A DNA stretch of 10,003 nt from Pseudomonadota bacterium (lineage in GTDB: Bacteria > Pseudomonadota > Alphaproteobacteria > Acetobacterales > Acetobacteraceae), in NCBI GenBank assembly GCA_021815835.1, contig JAKAZN010000026.1:1-10003 (forward strand), read 5' to 3'. A program made the position numbers and the translations under genes. The notes beneath the pieces are model-generated. The model did not search any database and had not been told where the DNA came from. It saw only the letters and a list, made by a program, of their open reading frames with translations. Positions within the stretch are counted from its first letter, which is position 1. Each line of letters begins with the position of its first letter. This document shows positions 1 to 6,300 of the stretch, in pieces.

Positions 1-167
1 CCAAGACGGCCGCAATGTCGTCGGTGCGTGTTGGCACTGAATGGCTTGTTTCGGAGGCAGACAATCCGCCATCCAGTGACCAGGATCGAGTTATGCCCTC
101 TCGACACAACAACATGCTTACATGTATTTGTTCAGCTTCTGGATAGGTATTAAGCTCGCCAACTCCA

Positions 168-602
168 TCAACGCTGGGACGGCAACACGGTGAACGCATA
201 GCGCTTTACCGGCCATCCTTGCGCCCAGGCATGAATTTGCAGCTGCCAGAAGCGCAGCCGGTCATTGAGGAGCAGGCTGGCGCGTGAGAGTGCCATCATG
301 AGGTTGCCCGCGCCGAGCGCGAACACGGCCAAGCGCAGCCTATGAACCTCATAATTCAAAATGCAGGACAGAGCTGAGAAGAAGCCCAGCCAGAACAGGA
401 TGCGGCGGAACCAGAGCACGAACCGCACCGCGAGGATCACCACGTCGAGCACAGCCGCCAGCATACAGCGCAAGGCGCCCCGAAGCAGGCCGAGCAAAAC
501 CCGGCCGAGCTGGGAGGTGAAGTCGGCCGAGCGAGCCGACCCATCCGCGGTGGGAGTAAAACGCTCGTCCATCCCGCTACCCATGCGCGGCGGACGCGAC
601 AT
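168..602 (-). CDS. Small multi-span membrane protein, last gene of the stb-like operon
   Basis: I do not recognise a family. The product is up to 144 residues: a polar N terminus of about 30 residues, then three hydrophobic stretches at roughly 35-57, 61-83 and 88-112, separated by arginine-rich turns such as FRR near residue 66. This suggests an inner-membrane protein with three helices; the C terminus (about 113-144) is short, basic and tryptophan-containing. It overlaps the end of the preceding gene by 26 bases if it starts at the ATG at 602. ATGs at 584 and 572 are in frame, and the one at 572 would leave a small gap after the upstream stop at 577, so the start is undecided. Its place at the end of a tightly packed operon with a DNA-binder, a P-loop ATPase and a membrane-anchored coiled-coil protein suggests a role in plasmid positioning or transfer at the membrane, but this is inferred from context only. 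Confidence 0.7.
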   Translation of the reverse strand: MSRPPRMGSGMDERFTPTADGSARSADFTSQLGRVLLGLLRGALRCMLAAVLDVVILAVRFVLWFRRILFWLGFFSALSCILNYEVHRLRLAVFALGAGNLMMALSRASLLLNDRLRFWQLQIHAWAQGWPVKRYAFTVLPSQR

Positions 603-1290
603 TCGGCGTGGTCCATAACCAAAGATGGCAGGCCGTGCGGCCGTCCTGATGCGCTACGTTCTTCCCCGAACAGTTGGATTTCATGGTGTCGAGGATGGCG
701 TTGTCACGCATGAGCTCGTGCCATTGTGCCAACCCCGCCGGGCCTTGTGAGGCGAGGACGGATTGCTCAACGGCCCCGGTAGCGTGAATGGTGCCGGCGG
801 CCTCGCTGTACCCGGCCGCGTTGCCGCGCCAGTAGCCCAGGCCGAAGCCGAGCGCGAGGATCACGATCGCCAGAGCCGCCCCCGAGGCGATCGTGCGCCA
901 CCATACCCACCGCGACATGGACTTGAGGCGCTCTTCTGCCTCTTTCGCGAAGGAGGCCACAAACTGGCGCGAGAGATCTGCATGCGCCGCTTCGGCCTGC
1001 GCCTTTGCGGCCTTGAAAGCTTGATCGATGGTTTGCGCCAAGCCATCCCGCGCCTGGCGCACGGCACTGAAATCCTGATCGATGTTCTGGCGGTGTTCGG
1101 CCATAGCGCGCCGCTGATCGGCGGCAATGGCAGCGGTCGAGTCTAAAAACAACCGGAGCGCGTGGAGCGTGTGCGCGGTGGGGTCATTGTCGAGCCGGGC
1201 CAGCTGTTCGGCCCGATCCAGCTCCGCTCGCGCGGCGCGGATCGCGGCTTCTGCTCCGCCCTGATCGACGGCCTCGCTCACGGCATCCAC
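577..1290 (-). CDS. Coiled-coil, single-span membrane protein (third gene of the stb-like operon)
   Basis: The 237-residue product has a long alanine- and charge-rich helical N terminus (about 1-127) with coiled-coil character, one clear membrane span at about 131-154 rich in A, I, L and G, and a C-terminal domain of about 80 residues. That domain contains two cysteines, C207 and C221, which could form a disulfide if it lies in the periplasm. The pattern of coiled coil, span and a tail with AQW, two cysteines and a tryptophan-rich end recalls the alphaproteobacterial DUF6118 family, from memory only. The GTG at 1290 overlaps the upstream ATPase stop by 13 bases. A second in-frame GTG at 1281 makes a GTGA overlap with that stop and is an equally good start. 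Either way translation is probably coupled. By position it corresponds to stbC in R388-type operons, but I see no sequence evidence of homology. A membrane anchor or scaffold for the ATPase is a reasonable guess. Confidence 0.8.
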   Translation of the reverse strand: MDAVSEAVDQGGAEAAIRAARAELDRAEQLARLDNDPTAHTLHALRLFLDSTAAIAADQRRAMAEHRQNIDQDFSAVRQARDGLAQTIDQAFKAAKAQAEAAHADLSRQFVASFAKEAEERLKSMSRWVWWRTIASGAALAIVILALGFGLGYWRGNAAGYSEAAGTIHATGAVEQSVLASQGPAGLAQWHELMRDNAILDTMKSNCSGKNVAHQDGRTACHLWLWTTPNVASAAHG

Positions 1291-2168
1291 GATTTCACGC
1301 CGGCGAATTGCTCATCCATCGCCGCGAGCCAGTGGCCCACCCGCGAGCGGTTGAACACCCCGAGCGGCGGTTCTGTCTGACCGTCCCGAGCGGCGATAAA
1401 ACTCGCGGTGCGTGCCTCGACCGCCTCGGCCGCATGCAGGCGCGGCATCCAGAGGGTGAGCGCGCCGTCCGCCGTTTCATCGCAATAGACGTTGGAGGAG
1501 ATCACGCGGCTGAACGCCTGGTCACGCGACTGTCCGGCTTGAGCCATGCCTTCATTGAGCACGAAGGCGCGCGCGCGGGGCTTGAAGCCCAAGGCGCCGA
1601 GCGTGGCCGCAGGGGTTAAATCCTCGGGATGCGGGCCGGCGAGGTAGAACATCACCACGGCCATGCCCGCCTCCTCGATCATTGCATCGAAGCCGGGCAT
1701 TTCTCCGGCTATGGTGCGAAGGATCGTATCGCCACCCCCGAGATCGACGATGGCGGTTTGCTTTTCGGCGATGGCGAACTCCATGAAGTCTTGGAGCCAG
1801 TCGCGAACGGCGGTCTGGTTGAAGGTGTCCGGCCGAGCAACCCCACCGAAATAGGTCGAGAAGGTTGCGTTGGTGGGATCAATGTCAGCCAGGAGGGGCG
1901 CTTTCCCGTCCCGCTGCGCCATCTCCACGATCCAGCGCAGGAAGGTGGTTTTGCCGGTTTTGCCCCTGCCGGCCGTCAGGATGATCTTGGGCCGATCGGC
2001 GAGATCGACGCCCTGGGCGACGGGTTCGGTGCTGGATTGCTCGCTGGTCAGCAGAGGCTTGATTTCCGCTGGCTTGAGTCCGGCAGCCGCGCTGCCGGGG
2101 CGGAATACGGGAGTTGCGGGTTTGTGGGCGCCGTTGGGTTTCTTTTCTGATGAGGGGGCCTCAGTCAT
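1278..2168 (-). CDS. ParA/MinD-class P-loop ATPase, StbB-like by position
   Basis: The product (296 residues from the ATG at 2168) has a disordered, proline-rich N-terminal tail of about 58 residues and then a P-loop domain. The Walker A motif GRGKTGKTT is at 67-75, with K73 as the phosphate-binding lysine. An aspartate pair follows in LLADIDPTN (about 92-100), and a Walker B-like strand TAIVDLGGGDT is at 138-148. The order fits SIMIBI/ParA-type ATPases, but the signature lysine of the deviant Walker A (KGGxGKT) is replaced by arginine, so it is not a textbook ParA. A TTG codon lies directly before the ATG; the ATG is preferred because AGGAG lies 6 bases upstream. Being the second gene after a DNA-binding protein, beside a phased repeat array and a relaxase operon, it matches the position of StbB in R388, which I recall being needed for conjugation with StbA controlling plasmid location. 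A role in moving or placing plasmid DNA is therefore likely but inferred. Confidence 0.85.
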   Translation of the reverse strand: MTEAPSSEKKPNGAHKPATPVFRPGSAAAGLKPAEIKPLLTSEQSSTEPVAQGVDLADRPKIILTAGRGKTGKTTFLRWIVEMAQRDGKAPLLADIDPTNATFSTYFGGVARPDTFNQTAVRDWLQDFMEFAIAEKQTAIVDLGGGDTILRTIAGEMPGFDAMIEEAGMAVVMFYLAGPHPEDLTPAATLGALGFKPRARAFVLNEGMAQAGQSRDQAFSRVISSNVYCDETADGALTLWMPRLHAAEAVEARTASFIAARDGQTEPPLGVFNRSRVGHWLAAMDEQFAGVKSWMP

Positions 2169-2174
2169 CAAATT

Positions 2175-2179
2175 CTCCT
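2175..2179 (-). promoter_or_regulatory. Ribosome binding site of the ATPase gene
   Basis: AGGAG on the minus strand lies 6 bases before the ATG at 2168 and overlaps the TAG stop of the upstream gene. It favours that ATG over the TTG at 2171 and implies coupled translation of the two genes. Confidence 0.7.
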
Positions 2180-2732
2180 ATCGGGATTTGTCGCCTCTCC
2201 ATTTCGGATCGTCGGGATCTGCCGGAGCTGTTGGATCACCAAGTGCACGGCGTTCCGCTGCGGAAACGCCGCGGCCCTCATTTCTCATCCATGACCGTTG
2301 AAACTTGGGCGCCGGCTGGGCCGCCTGGTCAGTCGGAGCAGTTGGATCACCGGCGGCCTGGGGTTCCGCTGCCGAAACACTCCGGCCCTCATTCCGCAAA
2401 CGCACAAACTCGAATTTCGGTTCGGGTGCCGGTGCGCCGGCCGGTGCCGCCGTAACCGGGTGCCCTTCCGCGCGTCGCTTGGCGACCAGGCGCCGCGCCC
2501 GCAGCCAATAGTTTTCGACCGTGCGCGGCGTGAGCGGCTGGCCGGTGCGGGAGACCAGCCCGGCCGCCGCGAAGTGCTCCGCCAACCCTTTCCAATGCGC
2601 TCCATGCTTGTCGAGGAGGGCGGCGAATTCGTCGTGGTGCTCGATAAACCAGACCATCAACGGGGAGCGCCGACGAAGGCCGGAAGCCATCGCCGCACCG
2701 AGCTTTTCGATATCGAGGTCAGGTGCGGGCAT
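2178..2732 (-). CDS. Helix-turn-helix-like DNA-binding protein with repeated C-terminal tail, StbA-like by position
   Basis: The product is 184 residues from the ATG at 2732. I prefer this start to the GTG at 2780 because TAGGA lies 6 bases upstream of it, and because the GTG would sit inside the repeat array. Residues about 25-87 are helical and basic. They contain a segment (about 46-80) with WKGLAEHFAAAGL, a turn, then PLTPRTVENYWLRARR, which has the shape of a helix-turn-helix in which a W/L-rich helix is followed by a recognition helix ending in arginines. The C-terminal half is low-complexity and holds two tandem 37-residue units sharing RNEGRxVSAAE and GDPTAP. It is the first gene of the operon and lies next to phased repeats resembling a partition or operator array. 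It is therefore probably the protein that binds those repeats and represses its own operon, as StbA does in R388. The exact family is not established from sequence alone. Confidence 0.8.
   Translation of the reverse strand: MPAPDLDIEKLGAAMASGLRRRSPLMVWFIEHHDEFAALLDKHGAHWKGLAEHFAAAGLVSRTGQPLTPRTVENYWLRARRLVAKRRAEGHPVTAAPAGAPAPEPKFEFVRLRNEGRSVSAAEPQAAGDPTAPTDQAAQPAPKFQRSWMRNEGRGVSAAERRALGDPTAPADPDDPKWRGDKSR
2199..2420 (-). repeat. Two tandem 111-bp units encoding 37-residue repeats
   Basis: Units at about 2310-2420 and 2199-2309 are exactly 111 bp apart. Each begins with codons for PKF and carries RNEGRxVSAAE and GDPTAP. The DNA is also similar: TTGGATCACC recurs at 2231 and 2342, so this is a recent in-frame duplication. 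A third, degenerate start (DDPKW) follows the second unit near the C terminus. Confidence 0.85.
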
Positions 2733-2738
2733 AGCGAA

Positions 2739-2743
2739 TCCTA
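2739..2743 (-). promoter_or_regulatory. Ribosome binding site of the DNA-binding protein gene
   Basis: TAGGA on the minus strand, 6 bases before the ATG at 2732. No comparable site precedes the GTG at 2780, so this decides the start. Confidence 0.55.
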
Positions 2744-2771
2744 CCGATTTCAATCTCCGCACGTCAATAGA

Positions 2772-2857
2772 ACGCAGCACAATCGCAGCATATTCACGGC
2801 ATTATCATCATCAATATCACGGCAGATACGATGCAAATTCACAGCAAAATCACAGCA
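2772..2857. repeat. Array of about eight phased 11-bp repeats (operator, partition site or iterons)
   Basis: On the plus strand the core TCACRGCA, or a close variant, begins at 2772 (ACGCAGCA), 2783 (TCGCAGCA), 2794 (TCACGGCA), 2805 (degenerate, TCATCATC), 2817 (TCACGGCA), 2828 (ACGATGCA), 2839 (TCACAGCA) and 2850 (TCACAGCA). Every step is 11 bp except one of 12, so the sites fall on one face of the helix. On the minus strand the units read roughly WTGCYGYGA with two-base spacers. The array lies directly upstream of the DNA-binding protein gene and is richer in A and T than its surroundings. R388 carries, as I recall, 9-bp direct repeats with 2-bp spacers bound by StbA just upstream of stbA, which is the same design. 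Replication iterons are the alternative, but no Rep gene is in the window. Confidence 0.75.
2787..2814 (-). promoter_or_regulatory. Possible promoter of the stb-like operon, inside the repeat array
   Basis: On the minus strand TTGATG (2814-2809) and TATGCT (2792-2787) are separated by 16 bases and each match the sigma-70 hexamers at four of six positions. If real, binding to the repeats would cover the promoter and give autoregulation. The match is weak. Confidence 0.25.
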
Positions 2858-2919
2858 ATACCGCGCCATGAACCTCACCAAATCCCCGTCACTATGCGGG
2901 CGGGAAATTTAGAGGAGAA

Positions 2920-2978
2920 GTCACAGACCATTGCACCTATGGAGCTTGCGGCGCAAGTGACAATGGCGCTACGGTGAC
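2920..2978. other. Candidate origin of transfer (oriT)
   Basis: This tract between the divergent operons contains three nested dyads. GTCAC at 2920-2924 pairs with GTGAC at 2974-2978. CCATTGCAC at 2928-2936 pairs with GTG-A-CAATGG at 2957-2966, with one bulged A. CTTGC-GGC-GCAAG at 2945-2957 is a perfect short palindrome. On the minus strand the palindrome is followed by CTCCATAGG; its core TCCATAG differs at one base from the TCTATAG I recall at the R388 nick site. If this is nic, cleavage would fall between 2941 and 2940, and the transferred strand would lead into the stb-like side with the relaxase gene entering last, as in R388. The 4-base distance from hairpin to proposed nick is shorter than in R388, so the exact nick is uncertain. 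Confidence 0.5.
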
Positions 2979-2995
2979 GGCAGGAGTTCCGCCCG

Positions 2996-3334
2996 ATGCC
3001 AGAGCCCAAAACCGCACCTTCGCCCGCGAAAGATGATCGCCTCGATGCCGTCATCCAGGCGATGCGGCTGATGATCGAAACGCAGAACACGCACAGCCAA
3101 ATGCTGGCGCGGTTGATCGAGCTGGCGACCCCTTCGGAGGAAAGCCCGCTTGAGGAAGCCCTGGCGCGCATCGCCGGTGCGCTGCGCGATCAGACCACCG
3201 CGCTCCTGCAAATCGGCACGACGCTGGACGGGCTGGGGGCAGAGGTTGAGGCCGGGGTGATGCGTGGCCTGGCCACGGCGCTCGAGCCGGGGGACGACGG
3301 ATCGCAGTCCGAGGCGGGCGGCGAGACGTGCTGA
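2996..3334 (+). CDS. Small helical accessory protein upstream of the relaxase
   Basis: The product is 112 residues, with an ATG preceded at 9 bases by AGGAG (2982-2986), the best ribosome site in the window. After a short charged N terminus it is almost all predicted helix: about 13-47 (DRLDAVIQAMRLM onward) and 52-94 (LEEALARIAGALRD onward), separated by a TPSEES turn. The ends are acidic and a single cysteine is the last residue. The heptad-like spacing of leucines, isoleucines and alanines suggests a coiled coil or helical bundle. It sits between candidate oriT and relaxase and overlaps the relaxase start by 7 bases. That is the position of TrwA or MobC-type relaxosome proteins. I see no ribbon-helix-helix signature, however, so it may be an unrelated accessory factor. 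The function is inferred from position only. Confidence 0.8.
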   Translation: MPEPKTAPSPAKDDRLDAVIQAMRLMIETQNTHSQMLARLIELATPSEESPLEEALARIAGALRDQTTALLQIGTTLDGLGAEVEAGVMRGLATALEPGDDGSQSEAGGETC

Positions 3335-6300
3335 CGTTCCGCGCCGGTGCGGCCTCCACTTCATCCGGTGCCGCGGGGAAGATGGCGGATCACCTGATGA
3401 CCATGACGCTGCCGGGGTTCGAGCAGGACATGGCGGCCTATTATCAGCGCGGCATGACGGTCGAGGGCGGGCTTTGGCAGCCCGGCACGGCAGCGGCGGA
3501 AGATAACGCGGCGGCCACCGCGACGGATGCGGCCCGCCCTGGCACCATTCCCGAGCCCCGCCGGGATATGCACCCCACCGTTGCCGCCGCGCTGGGGATC
3601 GACACGTCGCGCCCGCTGACCCGTGACGAGATTGCCGAGTTGCTGGCGGGCAATCGAGCGGATGGCGAGAAGATCGCGGGCAAACAGTATCAGCGCGCGG
3701 TGATACCGCTTGCCGAGGTGTTCGGGCTTGACCCGATGCGGTTGCCGACCCGCGCGGAACTGGAAAACCTGCTGGCTGGAAAACGGGCTGACGGATTTGA
3801 TCTGCCGGCCGCGCCCGTGGAGGTGCCGCCTTCGGCCAATCCGCAGACCGCAGCGCCAGAGGCTGTTGAGGCGAACGAGGCGGAGGATCGCGACGCCGCC
3901 CTTGCGGCCGAAGCGGCGGCGCTTGGCGAGCTGGGAAGTGCGGCCGATGGCCCGCCGCCCTGGCCGGATGATTTTGCCCCGCTCCCAATCGAGGAGGCGG
4001 CCGCGTATGACCGGGATGCGGCGCTGGCAGCTGACTGGCAGGCGGATATTGCGCGGGGCGGTGAACCGGCGGTGCCGCCGCGTGGCCCGGCGGCTGAGGA
4101 GAAGCCAGCGGAACCACGGGCGATCGATGTTGCGGCGGCGCTTGATGCCGCTGGTGTGCCCTACCGGACCAGCGGCGGCCGGTTGCGGCTGCAAGCGACC
4201 TGGCGCGGAGTAGAAAGCTGGACGGTTTCGGTCAACGCTACAACCGGCCAATGGACCGACTTTGCCGCCAGCGAAGGCGGGCGGTTCGAGAGCCTGGTGC
4301 GCCGGCTGGGCGTCAAAGCCGAGGCGGTCGAGCTGGACCCCGAGGCGGCCAAGGCGGCGCGTACTGCCGAGATACGGCGCAACGCCTTTCGCAAGAGCAT
4401 CGCCGGGAAGCTCTGGGATGAGGCGATTCCGGGCACTGGCGAGTTGCACGCGCCGAGCCTGCACGGGTCCGTCGGGCAGAAATTGCAGCAGCGGGCGGCG
4501 CATGCGGCGCGCGTGGACGAGGCCGCGGCCCTGCGGGCGTCAGCGCGTGCCTATCTCAGCAGCGGGCGCGGCCTCGATGCCGATTGGCTGATGAGCCATG
4601 TGCGGCTGATCCGGCCGCATCCGAACTATGATGCGGCGGAAGTGGCGGCCGGTGCGGCGGTGGTGATGCTGACGCCGATGTTTGGCCAGGATGAGGATGG
4701 CCTTGTGCGGCTGACTGGCGTGCAGCGCACCTATCTGACCGAGGGCGGAGCAAAAATCGGCCGCCGGATGCTGGGGGCCTCGGGCGCCTGGCTGCTGCAT
4801 CCGCCTGCTGGCGCAGCGGTGCCGATCGGTGGCCATGACCAGGCCCGGGTTGCCGGTGAAGGGTTCGAGACCGTCGCGAGTGTCGTGCAGGCAACGCGGC
4901 AGGCTGGTGTTGTTGGCTATAATGCTGGCGGCCTGGTGGCCTGGGCTGGGCAGTTCAGCGGCTCGACGCCGGTTGTCCTGCTGGCCGATCGCGACAATGC
5001 CCGCCTCCATAATGGCCGTGATGTTGGCGAGGCCGGACAGAAGGCGGCCGCCAAGGCCGCGGCGTTGATTGAGGCCAATGGCGGCGAGGCGGTCTATCTT
5101 GAACCGCCGGCAGATGTCGCGGGCGGAGCAAAGGGCGCCGATTGGGCCGATGCCTTGCGCGAAGGTGGTGCCGCCGGCTTGCGACGGGCGCTGGCGACGG
5201 CCGAAGCGTCGAGTGCTGCCGACCGGGCGCGGATCGAGGCGAAGTTGTCATCCGCCTCTCCTGGCGCCGCGCCGGATGGCCCGCCCGCCCCGGAGACCGA
5301 ACAAGGCCAGCCCGCGCCTCATCCAGAGCTTGTGCGGCTCTACAAGGCGCTGGGGGCCAAAGACGGACGCGGCCTTTCCGAGACCGAGCGGGCCAACATC
5401 CTTGATGGCAAGCGGGCGGATGGCACGGCGCTCGATGCGGCCGATTGGCGGAACGCGGTGAACCGCTCGAAAACCCCGATCGGCTACGTTGATTTTACCT
5501 TCTCGGCCGACAAGTCGGTGTCGCTGGCCTGGGCCTTCGCGCCGACCGAGGCGGAGCGCAACCAGCTGGCCCAGGCGCACAAGGATGCGGTGGCCGCGAC
5601 CATGGCCGAGATCGAGCAGGTCATTGGCCAGGCCCGGAAGGGCAAAGGCGGCAAGGAAGGCACCGAGCAGGGCCGCATCGGGTGGATCACCTTTGATCAC
5701 TATACGGCCCGGCCCACCCTCGAAATCGCCCGGCAGACAGCGGATGGCCGCACGGAAACCGAGATCGTGTCGGTGAAAGTGGCCGGCGATCCGCAGCTTC
5801 ACACGCATGTCGCGGTGCCGAATGTCATCGTCACCGAGAGCGGCCGTGTCGTGTCCCTGAATACGTTGCAGATGCACGGTCGCATCCATGAATGGGGGGC
5901 GATCTACCAAGCCCATCTCGCCCAGAATCTCCGGCGGGTCGGGGCGAGTATAGAATTGGACCGAACCACCGGCGCGGCGCGGCTCAGCGCCGTGCCGGAG
6001 GAGATCAGGGCGGCGTTCAGTAAGCGGACCCGCGATGCCCTCTCCGACGCGAAAGCCTATGCCGCCTCGCTGGGGGCGGATTGGGACCGCATGACCGGCG
6101 ATGAACGAATCAAGCTGCTGAAAGGCGGTGCCTTTGCGAGCCGCAGTGCCAAGGCCGATGATCTGAGCGATTTTGCGAGCTGGCGGCGCCAGGCGGAGGC
6201 ACGCGGCTACCAGCACAAGAGCGTTGTGCAGGATGCGGCACCAGCGGAGAAGATGACCGAAGCGGCCCGACTTGATCTGGCCTATGAGGCGGCTTCGCGG

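Noticed and set aside
1..167. Two short frames open from the left edge on the plus strand, ending at 144-146 and 151-153
   Set aside because: They give 47 and 50 residues of unremarkable sequence with no recognisable domain. Either could be the tail of a gene outside the window, but nothing decides between them.
2733..2780. Start of the DNA-binding protein at the GTG at 2780
   Set aside because: No ribosome site precedes it and it lies within the repeat array; the ATG at 2732 has TAGGA at a good distance.
2772..2857. Replication-origin iterons or a CRISPR array
   Set aside because: No Rep gene is in view. The repeat period is 11 bp, far too short for CRISPR. An operator or partition array beside a DNA-binder fits better.
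2969..4117. Long minus-strand frame opposite the accessory gene and relaxase start
   Set aside because: Its product is rich in P, R, S and H, typical of the antisense of GC-rich coding DNA, and it overlaps two well-supported genes.
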